A DNA stretch of 64,000 bases from Xanthostigma xanthostigma. Lineage: Eukaryota; Arthropoda; Insecta; Raphidioptera; Raphidiidae. Location: contig OY754467.1 in NCBI GenBank assembly GCA_963575645.1, forward strand, positions 54,035,108 to 54,099,107, read 5' to 3'. This document shows, piece by piece, positions 43,318 to 55,672 of the stretch. The position numbers and the translations under genes were made by a program. The notes under the pieces were generated by a model. The model was not told the DNA's origin. It saw only the letters and a program-made list of their open reading frames with translations, and made no database searches. Numbering within the stretch: position 1 is the stretch's first letter; each line of letters begins with the position of its first letter.

Positions 43318-43395
43318 CGAGATACGAACCCCGAATCTTTCCACTATCGAGGCGGACTGAGTTACATTACTCAGTCCGCCGCGATAGTAAAGTTA
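43318..43395. repeat. Hairpin with tRNA-like B box
   Basis: Arms CTATCGAGGCGGACTGAGT and ACTCAGTCCGCCGCGATAG pair with one mismatch around TACATT. On the minus strand the hairpin is followed by GGGGTTCGTATC, which fits a pol III B box, with an A-box-like TAACTCAGTCCG upstream. A degraded tRNA-derived element is likely. Confidence 0.5.
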
Positions 43396-43730
43396 TTAAA
43401 TAGTAGTACGCACTATACCGTACTAAATATTAACATTCTAGAATAATGTTTTCATTCGAGGTTAGTTGAGCTTTTTACGATGCCAAGTACCGATGGAAAC
43501 ATTCACACATTTTTATGTTGGATGTTTGGTACGATTTCAGCCTTCAATCTAGATTTAAGAAAGTCATTTCTTTTACACTAAACGGATGTTTCTATAGTTA
43601 ATTTGAAACAAATGACATTCTTAAATGTATATAAATCATATACTTTTATTCTATACTGAGCATAGGATTAAAATCGCAATCGAACCATTAGGGTGCAAAC
43701 ATATACTTCTGTCTTTTTTTACGCCGTAAG

Positions 43731-43827
43731 CACTGGCGTATCCAGGAGGACAAAACAAGCACGGGGGACCAGGCTTAATAAATTTCTAATTTGCCCCCTC
43801 CTGGGCCAAAAGCTGGGTACGCCCATG
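43731..43827. mobile_element. Short hAT-type MITE
   Basis: Termini CACTGGCGTATCCAGGAGG and CCAAAAGCTGGGTACGCCCATG (complement CATGGGCGTACCCAGC) are inverted copies of a hAT-type end. The flanks do not show a clean 8-bp duplication. Confidence 0.5.
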
Positions 43828-44200
43828 TTAACGTCGTAGAAAAAAACAAAGTTTTTGAAACAGAGATACTTTATTCAGATTATAAATGCAAGTACATCAA
43901 TCAATCCTATCATCGGAGAAATCAAAGGGAATTATATCGAAGAAAGAGACGCAGATATATTTTCGATACGCTTTGTTGCGTTCACTCACCGCAAATTGAG
44001 TAGATAGGCAATGATTCATATAGTTAATTAATAGATATATGGTATAAATTCAATAATTTGCTATCTCCATAAAATTGTGACATTATAAGTTTAAAATTTT
44101 GATCGATAACTAAGATAATCCTGCTTAATTTACATTAATAAATATCTACATAGAAATTCTCTGAATGGTGGGGAAAATCCATAGTGTAGTTTAGAAGAAC
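43828..44200. other. Unassigned DNA
   Basis: Nothing recognised. Confidence 0.4.
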
Positions 44201-44878
44201 TTAAGGTGGTTGAGCCGTTTTACGAAGATAATGAAAAAAATCTGAAATAAAGTTTTTTTAATAGATTTTTTAAGACAAAATTTTCTGTAAAAAATCCAAA
44301 ATCATTAGGAGATTTATAAAGTTAAAAATTAAAAAAAACTTTTACATGTAGTCTTATGGAAAATATGTCAACCTAGCATGCAAACTGTCAGCAGTTCCGA
44401 AAACTAACCATGTAAAGCATCGATGTCTTACGCATATTTTAATATTTTTTCCAATTTAATTAGGAGACTTTTAATCAATAAAAAAAATTATTAAACTTTA
44501 GCACTTTTCGATTATGGACTTTTATTCTTGACAGTTTTAACAATTTTAACTGAATTTTCAACTTTTTAATGATTTAATTTTAATTTTTATTACTTCTAAT
44601 TTCTTTTTTAATTATTTACTGCAAAAAATATGTAAAAGACAGATATTTACATAATTTTTTTTTTAACTTAACTTTGTACATAAAATTCAAAAGTTAGTCC
44701 ATTAAGTAAAATACTAAAATAATTAATTATAATTAAAAAAAGAAATTATTTATGCCTTTATGACAATAATTTATTGGTATCATGGACTTATAACCTTTTG
44801 AAAAATGTATTATGGAAAAGTTCCCATTTAGAATTCGACTTACTTTTGATTGGGACTATAACGGATCAACCTCCTTAA
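44201..44878 (-). mobile_element. Family B TTAA-flanked element, copy 4
   Basis: The only minus-strand copy: TTAAGGTGGTTGAGCCGTTT to GATCAACCTCCTTAA. It has a one-base change in the first TIR (GGTGG for GGAGG) and small internal deletions. Confidence 0.85.
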
Positions 44879-45539
44879 AGGACCAAACAGGAAATCACGA
44901 ATAGCGACTTCGTTTTATACTATTTAGAGATAGAGAATAAAGAAAAAAATAAACTGAAAATATAAATTAATACGAGGCCCAAATATCTCTGACTGTTGGC
45001 GACCTTAAGAAAAATTAAAACTGGTGTTAAAGATATATTTTAGCTGTATTCTAATTATGCAGTTCTGCCCTATTTTCCACCTAATTATTTAATACAAAAC
45101 ACCGCTCGAAAGTTCAACCGGAAAGAATGTCAGATCACGAAATTAAAGAGCGTACCGGTATTTAACTATTTACTAATAGTTCTTTTGTATATATAATAAG
45201 TATATCAAAAAATAGAGAACGTATTCAGGTATATGATTAACTTACTGTAAATGATACAGACGTCAGCTTTTAAATATCAGTTAAGTTGGTAAAATGACTG
45301 ACACAAAATGATCGTAGACCGGCGTTAATGTTGCAGGTAATGCATGAACGTGACACGTTTGACTTGGTAATTATTAAACTGTAAAATTGTTACAATCTTA
45401 AAATCTACATTCTACACAAAAATTATAGCATATTTATTTTTATAAATCACATGCTAAATTTTGTATCGAAAACGCATCAATTGAGTATTAATGAGGAAAA
45501 AGAATTTAAGATTGTTTTTCGATTTCAAAAATATCAATT
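44879..45539. other. Unassigned DNA
   Basis: Nothing recognised. Confidence 0.4.
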
Positions 45540-46085
45540 TACAGGATGATTCCAAAGTTGACGTTATCCTTTCACCAGCGAATAGGGCTTCAGAAAATAA
45601 GATTTTTTTTTCTTTGGCGCTTTTTCGAAATATCAACATCAACGGAGATACAGGGTGTCAAAGTTTTTATTTTTTTACTCGAAAACGGTGCGCCGTACCA
45701 AAAAATAATAAAAGAGCTTTTCTTTTTAGAATTGCACAAGGAATTCAATAATAATTTTTATTTTTAGAAAAATCGGTGACGTACCATTTTTTTCTTAAAA
45801 GCATTAAACAACTTTTTTTTACGCGCGCCACTGGTCAACTCAAAAATATTTTATTTATTGAAGAATTTTTCTCCCACGTAGCTATTGACACCTATAAAAT
45901 TTTTCTTAAATATATCAAGTGGTTTGGCAGTTATTAATAAATTTTAATTTTTCTAAATAAAACTTTGACACCCTGTATCTCCGTTGATGTTGATCTTTCG
46001 AAAAAGCGCCAATGAAAAAAAATCTTATTTGTTGAAGCCCTATTCGCTGGTGAAATGATAACGTCAACTTTGGAATCATCCTGTA
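45540..46085. mobile_element. Foldback MITE with ~123-bp TIRs
   Basis: Arms 45540-45662 and 45963-46085 start TACAGGATGATTCCAAAG and finish with an internal TACAGGGTGTCAAAG, itself a well-known style of terminal sequence in insect mariner-type MITEs. The 300 bp between are AT-rich. The TA at the ends fits Tc1/mariner insertion. The two short open frames in the left arm are mirrored in the right and are not genes. Confidence 0.85.
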
Positions 46086-47112
46086 TAAGAAAGATATACC
46101 TATATGTAGTTAATTAAACATTGATCACCCATCGAATACGTCATTTGACTGCAGTCTACGTACAAGCAAAAGAAGGCTAAGTAGGTACACCATTTAATGC
46201 ATATGATTTAAATTCGTTTCTAAGCTACTGAATTATGCTGGTAGATTTGGGCTGGATTGGTTTCGGTTGGGTTGGGATTCATGTCTTTGCACTTCAAATC
46301 AAAAACCGACATTAACTCCAACAGCGGATAAAACATGGGCAAACATTATCTATTAGTAGTGTAACTGTAAGTAATAAATCTGTATCAAAAATACCAAACA
46401 ATTATTGTGAATAGAATCATAAAATAAAAATCATAAAATTAAAAATAATATCGATGAGAGTGTTTGACAAATCGAAGAATGTATTATCTATATTCTATAT
46501 ACTATTTTTGTAAGCTTTATTTATTGATAAATATATGCCCAAAGTGTTTACAGTACCGTTCAGAAAGCCACTAGATCTCAGTGCCGCACGTGCGTCGCGC
46601 ACCCTGTATAATAATGATTAAACAGTCAAAATAATTAACAAAATAAACACTGTAAAGTGTGAACCTGCAAAAATTTAAATAGTAAGTGTTTTCCAATGGC
46701 TCCAAATCAGACCCAAATAAGAAAAAATAAAACATAAATCGTTTTGTCTTTTGGTGGCAGGTGTATTTGTTTAGTTGCAAATAAACAGGAATAATTTAGA
46801 CCAGTTAATTTAAGCGCATTGTGTCTACAAACTTGTTTATTAAATTGTATACAACGTGTAATGTAATTACAGTTGAAATTACTGCTCCATTTACTACACC
46901 AGTAATTATTTGTCAACAATGGCGCGAGACGTGTTACATTCATTTGTTGCATAACAAAACAGCTGCCTGTCGCCACGGTGGGCCTGTCAGGTGCTGCCAC
47001 CAAGTTATATTCAACCGTTGGCACATGAAGGAATCATTGTTGCTGACGATAACAAAAGAAGACAACTAGATAGGTAACACGAACGAAAATTTTGTGAAAT
47101 AGAATTTTTATA
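46086..47112. other. Unassigned DNA
   Basis: Nothing firm. A lone CGCACCCTGTATA near 46599 resembles one end of the same mariner-type MITE group. Confidence 0.35.
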
Positions 47113-47684
47113 CAGTATGTAAACACGTAAGGCGCACATAGGGAAATTAACATTGGGAAAAAATGACTGGATCAGAGTGAGCCTTGAAATCTTGTTTTTC
47201 AATTTGACAGATAACATTCTTTTGCAAAATGAATGTGTATACTACCGAAGAAAATATTCAAATGATTACAACGAAATCGGACTTTTTTTATTAATGGGAC
47301 ATTAAATTCTCAAAAATACTTAAATATGGTGCGAGATCAAATATCTCCGCCTATTCGTGTTGAACCTAAAGACATCGGGTCACTGATTTACCAACGCGCA
47401 TACGTCATACCAGTCAGACAATTTTTGAATGAAATGTTTCCAAACAGATGGAGTTGTTTTTGTTTTATTTTCGTACAAAAAAATTAAAATAATGATTTAT
47501 AAGAGCTTTTCATTATTAAAAAAGCCAAGTAAAATAAAAATAAATAAAAATAAAATAGAAATCTTCAAGATTACCACGATAATTCAATAGAAATAACAAT
47601 TAATGCAGTCATGGCTAACTCTGATCCAAGTATTTTTTTCCCAATGCTAATTTCCCTATGTGCACCTTACGCGTTTACATACTG
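47113..47684 (+). mobile_element. Family E Tc1/mariner-like MITE, copy 2
   Basis: 572 bp between TA dinucleotides; termini CAGTATGTAAACACGTAAGG / GCGTTTACATACTG. Collinear with 56891-57468 and inverted to 4965-5519. Confidence 0.85.
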
Positions 47685-48499
47685 TATATTATTTACCAAT
47701 ATAGAATGATCCAAATAATAAATTCTGTGTGGTTATCAAATGATAATAATAATAATATTTAGACTTAAAAATTGTCGAAATCATACGCGAATATGGTTTT
47801 TCCCTCTTTTAGAACCTTCTATTGTCTATATAGGTTCTAATGTTCTAAACCAAATTAGTATAGAACCATAATCACTAGTAGCATCTGACCTATGATAGTA
47901 CGCTGTATCAACGAAATTATTCATGTTTTCGTGTTCTCTGTGCTTTTTTCAAAAACCACAATGAACGTTGATTGAATATGTTTTCATGGTGGTGAAAAGA
48001 TTAATTGAATTGTCAAAGTAACAAAATATGAAAAATATGAATTGGTACTAAATCCTGATTTAATCATACCAATACGTATGTGAACTTTATGAACTTTCAT
48101 TGAAACTATCAAGTGATTTAATCATAAAGTATTGAAAAAATCGATTAAACAATGTGTAGAATGAGTTTTATTAAACCGGCAGAGAAAGGAGTGAATGCAA
48201 TTTAAACTGTTTTTTTGAACCATTCAATATGATTGCCTTAAGGTAGGCAGTTGAAGGAAGATCGTTTCTCATTTGAAATTAAATTATTTCATCTCGTTCT
48301 CTTCTTAACAACGTTGCAGTGAGAAATATCTGGAAATGAAATAAATGTTAATGTATCCGTAACGTAGCTAATATAGGGCTGAATCAATAAATCTGGTCCT
48401 TTTTAATGAATTGGATTATTTCCTGTGATATACTTACGTATTGTTATAGTTGAAAATGATCTTAGATTGTGACCAAGATTTGGAGTTTTGTCAATTTTT
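47685..48499. other. Unassigned DNA
   Basis: Nothing recognised. Confidence 0.4.
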
Positions 48500-49040
48500 T
48501 GGTGTATTTACCGATATGGTAAAATATATAATTGGAGCCGCGCGTCGCCCGTTCTGATGACACTGTCAGCACGATAACGCTCGAAAAGCGTATTCGATTT
48601 AAACAAAATTTGGTTAGCATTGTTGAAATCATATCCGCACAAAGCTCACTTAAAATGGTCTCAATCGGACTATTTTTAGAGGTTGTAAACCACTTTTTAA
48701 CCCAAAAGAACCGAAAAAATTCTCGGTTAATATTTTCAAAAACTAAATTTTAAAATTTAATGAGGATTAAACAGTGCCTCTAATAACGCTATTCTGAATG
48801 GTCAATGCTAAAATTAATAGCGCTGTTAAATTTCTGCCTTAACTTGATTTTAAATTTGTTAGAAAATGACAAAATATTAACGATATTGTAAAGTCATTGA
48901 CCATACGGAATATGTAGCACCATAAAATTTTTACGAAATCGGTTAGACAGCTTTGTTTTGTGAAAACGTTTGTGGGATAACTTATTACTTATGGGTGTAT
49001 TTAATTTGGTTGCAGATGTTGGGCTGATATGATTATTGAA
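48500..49040 (+). mobile_element. Family M element, diverged copy
   Basis: The order of motifs follows 52010-52320: CACGATAACGCTCGAAAAG, ATTCGATTTAAACAAAATTT, CACTTAAAATGGTCTCAATC, then AACCCAAAAGAACCGAAAAA, TTCTCGGTTAA and a late GGGTGTATTTAATTTGGTTG. Similarity to the other two copies is clear but low. Confidence 0.45.
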
Positions 49041-49107
49041 GTTTTTTTGTCATTTAAAAAAAAATATGAATATTTTCATTAATTAAATATATACCATTTC
49101 TTCACTG

Positions 49108-49294
49108 CAGTGGCGGATCCAGGATTACGGCAAGGGGGGGGTCTTGAAAATTTTTTACTCCTTTTGAGGAGAATTCATGAAAAACATGAAAAGCTTTTTT
49201 TTAATTGCGCAGTAAGATTTTAATTTGGGATTTTTGATTCTCTGGAAGGGGGGGGGGTTGAACCCGAACCCCCCCCCCCGTGGATCCGCCACTG
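49108..49294. mobile_element. hAT MITE with perfect target duplication
   Basis: 187 bp from CAGTGGCGGATCCAGG to GTGGATCCGCCACTG (complement identical over the first 12-13 bp), flanked on both sides by CTTCACTG (49100-49107, 49295-49302). Long G and C runs stand near the two ends. Confidence 0.92.
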
Positions 49295-49302
49295 CTTCAC
49301 TG

Positions 49303-49914
49303 CATTTTGATAATAATATACGATCAATAATCGCTACGAATAAATATAAATAATAAATAAATAAATTTATCCATCCTTGACCAACAATCATATTGTTATT
49401 CTGAGATAGTTACAAATATACATTCGTTGTTTTTTTTATTATTTTTATTTTTTTAATTTTTGAACAAACAGTTCAAGTTTTCAAATTAAAATGTCTACCC
49501 GGTAACAATAGAGCGGCGCATTCCGACACATAGCCAATTAACACCTGGCTCTCTTACTCGTGGGATGATAGATGTAGTTCTGTTCAATGTCACAAGTATG
49601 CGGAATATCAACCGCGAATGTGGATAAATCATTTCCTTCGATTACTTCCCAGTATTCAACTAAAGATGCTGTATATTCCGTGAAGAAAAATGCAAAATAA
49701 AAAATGTTTCACCTAATTTTGTATTTTTAGATAGATGAATGAATTATAAATTATAGACTTTCAACTATCTATATTTTATAATACGACATTGGCATAATTG
49801 ATTTGCTCTAATTCTGTGTAATCATACAAAATTAGAGCAAAAATCAATACAAAATCGTTTAGGCTCTAAATGCGCCCACGAACAGACGTTATTTAAAAAT
49901 GTAACAATTATTAT
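49303..49914. other. Unassigned DNA
   Basis: Nothing recognised. Confidence 0.4.
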
Positions 49915-50095
49915 TATTTTATTTAACATATTTATTAACGTAAGTTTGTAACATGTATATTATTTAACTCAACATATGTATTTATTAACGTAAGTTTGTA
50001 ACATGAATATTATTTAACTCAACATATTTATTAACGTAAGTTTGTAACATGAATATTATTTAATTCAGCACATTTATTAATTTAAGTTTTTTTAG
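49915..50095 (+). repeat. ~60-bp tandem repeat, about three units
   Basis: The unit ATTTATTAACGTAAGTTTG plus TAACATGAATATTATTTAA recurs at ~49929, ~49980 and ~50028, the last followed by a degraded fourth. Unit lengths differ slightly (about 57 and 48). Confidence 0.75.
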
Positions 50096-51059
50096 CATGA
50101 ACACTACTTCCTATAGTTCATACGCTCCGCTGCCATCTTGTCTCTGTTTCTTTACATGACCACCAGGATACACTAGTAGCGGCGTGGCTTTTTAAGACGT
50201 GGTGTTACAAAAACACTTTTTTGGTTCAGGGAACTAGAAAAAATGTAAGCCGGCAAAAATTCAAAATTGAATTTTTGTTCGATCACAAGACTTCCCCCAT
50301 ATACTCCATATACAGAAAGTGAAAACTGGGACGAGTTTGAAGAAGCAAGCGTCAAAAAAATTGCCTTGCAACGAGCTGAACCAAGTCAAAAAGTCGCACT
50401 GTAAAAACTGCAACGAAGAAAACTATACAACAAATAACAAAATTAGTCCGCTCGTTAGTTGATCTGGTCAGAAGTAGGCCCCCCGGTGGGGCGGAGCGCG
50501 ACGGGGGGGCCACCTGGAGCACGGTATTATTTAATGTATTCACAATCGGTGTTGTAGCACGTTAATCATACCAACACCTCACGGTCTATGCCCCAAACAA
50601 GCCGCAACAAAATATATCTCCACGCACACATATACATTTAAACCGCGTGCACTGGTACCTCTAATATCATTTATGTGTCAAAAGTGGAGGATGGAGCGTT
50701 ATGCCGGCCACTACCGTATTTTTATTATATTCTTTTTTTGATGGTGTTATTAATTTTTTATGGTTGGTAAATTCGTTTAAATAGGCGCATATTTACTTTT
50801 GGATAAAACGGAACAGTGCCCAGGGCGTCAAAATTCGGATATTTTAAAAAAGTTATTTAGTAACAAAACGATTGCCAGTTCGTGAATGAGCCTGTTTCAA
50901 TAACAGAAAAAATGAGAAAGAAAAAGTTAATTGTAAAATAAACATTTTTAAAAACAAGCTTTTATTTGAATGCTCTGAAAAAAATATGCATTAAAATTTG
51001 CACTGATTTTTCACTCGGCACTGTAGAACATGATTAATAACAAATAGTAAAAAAACTGT
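50091..51059. other. Unassigned DNA with a GC palindrome
   Basis: 50477-50512 folds as a hairpin GGCCCCCCG...CGGGGGGGCC around TGGGGCGGAGCGCGA. No gene or other repeat was recognised in the stretch. Confidence 0.4.
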
Positions 51060-51175
51060 TTGGGCATATTCTGTTGTACGAAGTTTATATAAAATTATGT
51101 CCTCTTTTCGTTTAAGACAGGTTTCGAACCGATCTGATTTAAATTGAGCGAGTCATAAGCACAAAACTTCGTTTT
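51060..51175 (-). mobile_element. Fragment of family A 'long' subtype interior
   Basis: Reverse complement of part of 4190-4300: CGTTTAAGACAGGTTTCGAA, CCGATCTGATTTAAATTGAG, and CTGTTTGGGCATATTCTG at the far side. Neither family A terminus is present. Confidence 0.6.
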
Positions 51176-51379
51176 TTCCTTATTGCTCTCCTCTGTGGTC
51201 AAAATTCAAAAATCGGCCGACGTTACGAGCTAAGTTACGCAGAGACGAATCGAACAAAAAAAAAGTTTTTTTAAATCGGTTAAGGCGTTTAAGATGTACG
51301 CGTGACACACAGATTCACAGACAAACCGGGTGCATATAGGCGCCTCTAGCTAAAGCTTGCGTCGCGCCTAAAAACAAAA

Positions 51380-51556
51380 AAAGACGTGAAAATTCAACAA
51401 AATATTTTCTCTTCTCATCGAACGTGTCGGACAAGTCCATCATCAGGAGTACAGACATGTACTACTATACTATACGTATGTACTCCTGATGATGGACTTA
51501 ATATCCTAAACGACCGTAGAGAAGAGAAAATATTTTGTTGAATTTTTACGTCTTTC
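51380..51556. repeat. Foldback hairpin
   Basis: Arms AAGACGTGAAAATTCAACAA...TTCTCTTCTC and complement, with an inner arm pair AGTCCATCATCAGGAGTAC/GTACTCCTGATGATGGACT. Arm length is ~75 bp with gaps. Confidence 0.75.
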
Positions 51557-51620
51557 TTGTTGTTATTAAATAATAAATATACTTTACATTAAATCAAACC
51601 CAACCATTCATTACATTATA

Positions 51621-51787
51621 CAGTTTATATGATATAAAAGCTCGTCGCGAGATTTTCCTGTGTAAATTTTAGTTTATGAAATACATTTTTAGAATTACTT
51701 ATGTCAAGATTAAGCTACATGTTGTATTCTTGTTTATTTACGCGGGAAAATCTCGCGACAAGATTTTATATCATATAAATTGTATAA
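51621..51787. repeat. Foldback hairpin
   Basis: Arms TTATATGATATAAAAGCTCG, GCGAGATTTTCC and complement (about 43 bp each) around ~80 bp. It lies 65 bp from the preceding foldback. Confidence 0.7.
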
Positions 51788-51837
51788 GGTAATGGATTGC
51801 TATATTCATTATTAGTGTATTTGCCATAAGGCACTTA

Positions 51838-51944
51838 CACTATTGGCGTCGGTCGGATGGCGGGACCTAGGGGTCGGACCAAAATTTCTCGACGTTTCAT
51901 AAGTTTCTAAGAAGTTTGGCACCATTTTTGGAAATGTTTATATA

Positions 51945-52000
<56 letters not shown>

Positions 52001-52513
52001 ACCACGATAACTCTCGACAGACTTAATCGATTTAAATGAAATTTGGTCCACATGTTGGAATCCATCATCGCAAGAAGCCTATTTAAAATGGGCCCGATCG
52101 GGCCATTTTAAGGGGGGTATTTAGGGGTTGAAAAATGTTTTTGGGCCCAAAAATACCGAAAAATTCTCAGAATCGTTTCAAATTTGAAATTTAACCCTTT
52201 AGTAATTATTGAAATGTGCTGCTAAAATTTTAATAAAATCGGCCCGACAGAACCGGACTTACAAATTTTATGAAAACGCAAGTTTATTGATATGGATTTA
52301 CATACTGAAGGGTGTATATAATTTGGTACAGATGTTGAATTGGTATATAGTATTTAAATTAAGTAAAAAAAATGTTTTTTTAAGGGGTGTATAAAGGGGT
52401 AATTTTTTTTATTTTGTGCAAAAACAAAGTTAAGTACATACAATAGAGCCACACTGCTTATAAAAGCAAATACACTATATTGTCGGCAGGGTTTCGCACT
52501 GCGACCCGAGTTT
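51838..52513 (+). mobile_element. Family M element, most complete copy
   Basis: Runs from GGCGTCGGTCGGATGGCGGG through a TA microsatellite (51942-51995), CCACGATAACTCTCGACAGA, AAATGGGCCCGATCGGGCC and TTTTTGGGCCCAAAAAT to GTCGGCAGGGTTTCGCACTG and CGACCCGAG. The second half is repeated, inverted, at 8910-9855. The class is not recognised. Confidence 0.6.
51942..51995 (+). repeat. (TA)n microsatellite
   Basis: An almost pure TA run interrupted once by TG, inside family M. Confidence 0.95.
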
Positions 52514-52578
52514 TTTTTACTTTAATGTAGGTATTATCTGAAATTCCTATCTATATATTAATAAAAATATTTCTGTCC

Positions 52579-53152
52579 AAAAAAATTGGTTGTCTGTAAA
52601 GTCGGTTTACGGACGATAGTTTTACGTGATAACGTATTCCGTAATACATAACCTAAATTTATATAATAATTCGAATCTATGATATTGCATCTTTCGCTTC
52701 AAATTTAGGTTAATTTTATTTATTTAAATTACTCACCATATAATATAATTGTTTTTTTTTAACTTTCTTTCTTTCGTATTTATTTTAAGTCTCAAAGATT
52801 AGCTGTCATAATATTTATAAAACAATTGTTTCACTGTTTATATAAAATTCCAAAACCTACTTACAATATTTAAGTATTTTCATACGTCAAAAAATTGATT
52901 TTTTTAATGATAAAATTTGTAAGAAAACGATTTTTTCGAGAGATGAGACCTAGCTAAAACGATTTTTTGCCCCCCAAAATCCCTTTTAAGTAAATTTCAT
53001 CCAAATCGTTAGGGCTGTTTTCGAGAAAAGCACGCACAGGGTCAAGCGGAACGTTAGGAACGTTACACTTTTTCGTGCATGTAGCCGGTGTTTTATCAAT
53101 TTATAAGATTGGTGATTCATCAATTTATAAGAGGTTATCACGTCAAAAAAAA
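52579..53152 (-). mobile_element. Family A element, full 'GGGGGGCAAAAAATCG' subtype
   Basis: Collinear, inverted, with 19236-19829, with both ends present (AATTGGTTGTCTGTAAAG ... TTATCACGTC) and no composite structure. Confidence 0.9.
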
Positions 53153-53803
53153 ATAGTAAATTGGAGTTTTCAAATTAAAATGGTAAAAATTGTCTCCACA
53201 TCCCTATAAAAAGGGAATGTTTGGTAAGCTTTTTTGCACGGTGAATAAACTGAGAATATATCAATTTATAATTTTACAAGAATATATTATTTATGTATAT
53301 ACAGCTGTACACATTTGCACATAACAAACTAACACACGTCTAACTATTTTATTTATGTGTTTGTAATTTATATTATATACACTACAAATTGAATTTCATT
53401 TTGTTGACAGAAAGTAAAAAAAAATTGATGTGTATATGTGAAGGAATTTGGTTTGAAATTAATTAAAGACGTGAATAAAAAAATGTATTATTAATTTGTG
53501 TACCACTTAACGTTGAAGTAGGTACAAGGTTATAATAACTTAGCTACGGAATTCTATGTAGGTATACAAAAACGCGAAATGAATAATCTAATTATTTTCT
53601 ATTCGATTTTAACAAAATCAATAGTTCTATCTACACATATATAACGGGGTCTGTGAATTTTATTTTTATAAAAAGTTATTAAAAAAATGGAAATTCTAAT
53701 TACGAAATCCTATCATTTACATATTATTAAAACTGTGCTGATACTTGAACGGTTTTTTTTTATTATAAATTTATGGCCTTACACTTTTGTGTAAACTAAT
53801 GAC
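53153..53803. other. Unassigned AT-rich DNA
   Basis: Nothing recognised. Confidence 0.4.
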
Positions 53804-53876
53804 CAGTGCCGGATTAATCATTAGGCAGAGTAGGCAAGTGCCTAGGGGCCCCGCATCGACTAGGGGCCCGTGCACG
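53804..53876 (+). mobile_element. hAT-type MITE fragment (CAGTGCCGGATTAA end)
   Basis: Starts CAGTGCCGGATTAATC and contains GTGCCTAGGGGCCCCG and CTAGGGGCCC, like 22135-22340. The right terminus is missing. Confidence 0.55.
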
Positions 53877-53976
53877 CACCAAGAAAAAAACTTTTCATTG
53901 AACGAAAAATTTATTTGAAAATTTGTATGAAATTTCTCAACAACAATATTAATTTCTTAACAAGATAAAATTATTG

Positions 53977-54223
53977 ATGATCGGAGTTACCGTTCAAAAG
54001 TTTTTGTCAGACGGACAAATTTTGAGTTACATTTTGCAATAATTTTCTTTTATGCTCCGCTCCTATTGGTCGTAGCGTGATATTACATAGCCTGTAGCCT
54101 TCCTCGATAAATGGAGTATTTAACAAAAAAAAAAAAACAATTTTTCAATTCGAACCAGTATTTCCTGAGATTAGCGCGTTCAACCAAACAAACAAACTTT
54201 TCAGCTTTATATATTAGTATAGA
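53977..54223 (-). mobile_element. Helitron, 3'-truncated
   Basis: Minus strand: TC start at 54223 (TCTATACTAATATATAAAGC), then the same order as 34997-35895 down to GGTAACTCCGATCATC, where it stops. Confidence 0.8.
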
Positions 54224-54674
54224 TGACATAATTATGTGAAATACATCAAATGTGTATCAGCACCATATAGTTATAGACAGTTTGCAGTTGTATTATGACT
54301 TCATTTCATTACAACACATAATATTATGGGATCATTGAAAGCAGTCAACTGTGGTCATAATAATGTCTATAAATATATTCAGACACTGTACAAATTGCTC
54401 ATTGTAATTCAACACACCTATGTAGAGTTAAATAAAGACGGTATAGAAAATCATTTATCGATTTATTAAAAATCATCATCGTTATAGGGTTTCAGTAGCG
54501 TGCGTTTACTAATTCTTAACGATACAAAAATCTTACAATTTTTCAATGATTGGAGACTAATAATTTAGAAATCTGTCTTTTTTAAAAGACGTCAAAAATC
54601 TCTCTGATGCTGTTTAAATATAGTGTTCTTATGGAAAAAAATAATATTGATCCACTCTTCTTTAAATTTGAACG
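54224..54674. other. Unassigned DNA
   Basis: Nothing recognised. Confidence 0.4.
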
Positions 54675-54893
54675 TATACTCCCACCACCTCCCAGCTACC
54701 TGCACGAAACGTGCGCTCGTCAGTGATTGGCCGTGATCGCTCGTTGCCTTTGTCACTTGTCGCCTTCCTGCTTTAAAGTACAGTCGAGTACGCGATTGTC
54801 AAGTTGTTATTGCTATGTTAGTTTTGTTGAGTTGCGAGTTTGTATAGTTTTCGCGTCTAACTTCCGAGCCTTTTAAATTCGTGGCGCGTATTA
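54675..54893 (+). mobile_element. Family Q MITE, left-truncated
   Basis: Matches 21335-21581 from ACTCCCACCACCTCCCAGC to TTCGTGGCGCGTATT, with a ~35-bp deletion before the right TIR. Confidence 0.75.
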
Positions 54894-55008
54894 TAGAGGT
54901 ACGGTTGTTGCCAAACGTATTAGAAAGCGCTTAATGTCTAAAAAGTCGCATGAAAACTAGAAAATAATTGTGATAGGTAGGTATATGAAAAAATATAAAT
55001 ATACAATA

Positions 55009-55215
55009 TCTAAATATATAAAAGTGAACCGTGACTGACTGACTGACTGATCTATCAATGCGCGGCTCAAACCACACGTATTAGACTGAAATTCGGCACA
55101 CAAATTATAGTTATTATGACGTAGACTTCCGCTAAGAACGGATTTTTGAAAATTCAACCCCTATAAAAGGTTGTAACGGCGGTTCAAAATTTGCATGGAG
55201 AAATCATATAAGATA
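55009..55215 (+). mobile_element. Helitron 5' part (TGACTGACTGACTGATC type)
   Basis: TC start followed by TAAATATATAAAAGTGAACC and GTGACTGACTGACTGACTG, then CGCGGCTCAAACCACACGTA. No CTAG end was found downstream, so it is truncated. Confidence 0.6.
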
Positions 55216-55672
55216 ATTCGAAAATACGCAAGATTACTCTTTAATTTGGAAAGAACGCACGCCACTGCATCAGTTCACAGACCGTTGATTCAGACAGTGC
55301 CGTGTTGTGTTCTATACACGTTGGATATTATTATTCAATAGTGAACTATGATCCCATATAAATAACAACAATAACCTATAAAGATGGGCATCGTGCGGTG
55401 TGTGCGATATAAACATTAATTTTATAAAGATCTCTGCCATTATATGCCACAGTGATTCTTAAACAGTTTATCACAATAATCACACACTAAACATCAGATA
55501 ATATTTAGGTACCTATACAGAATGTTCGACGAACGTCGAAACATATCGTCATTCATTTTTGAAGTTTAAACTATAACATAATTATTAAGTATAGGGATCC
55601 GATCCGATTTCGTTTGAATTTGTACATTGCCACAGTTTTTTTAAAGTGAAACTTTTATTCTATCGCCCCGAA
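55216..55672. other. Unassigned DNA
   Basis: Nothing recognised. Confidence 0.4.

Noticed and set aside
49915-50095. Repeat array that could suggest CRISPR
   Set aside because: Units are contiguous ~50-60 bp AT-rich repeats without unique spacers, in eukaryotic DNA. It is an ordinary minisatellite.
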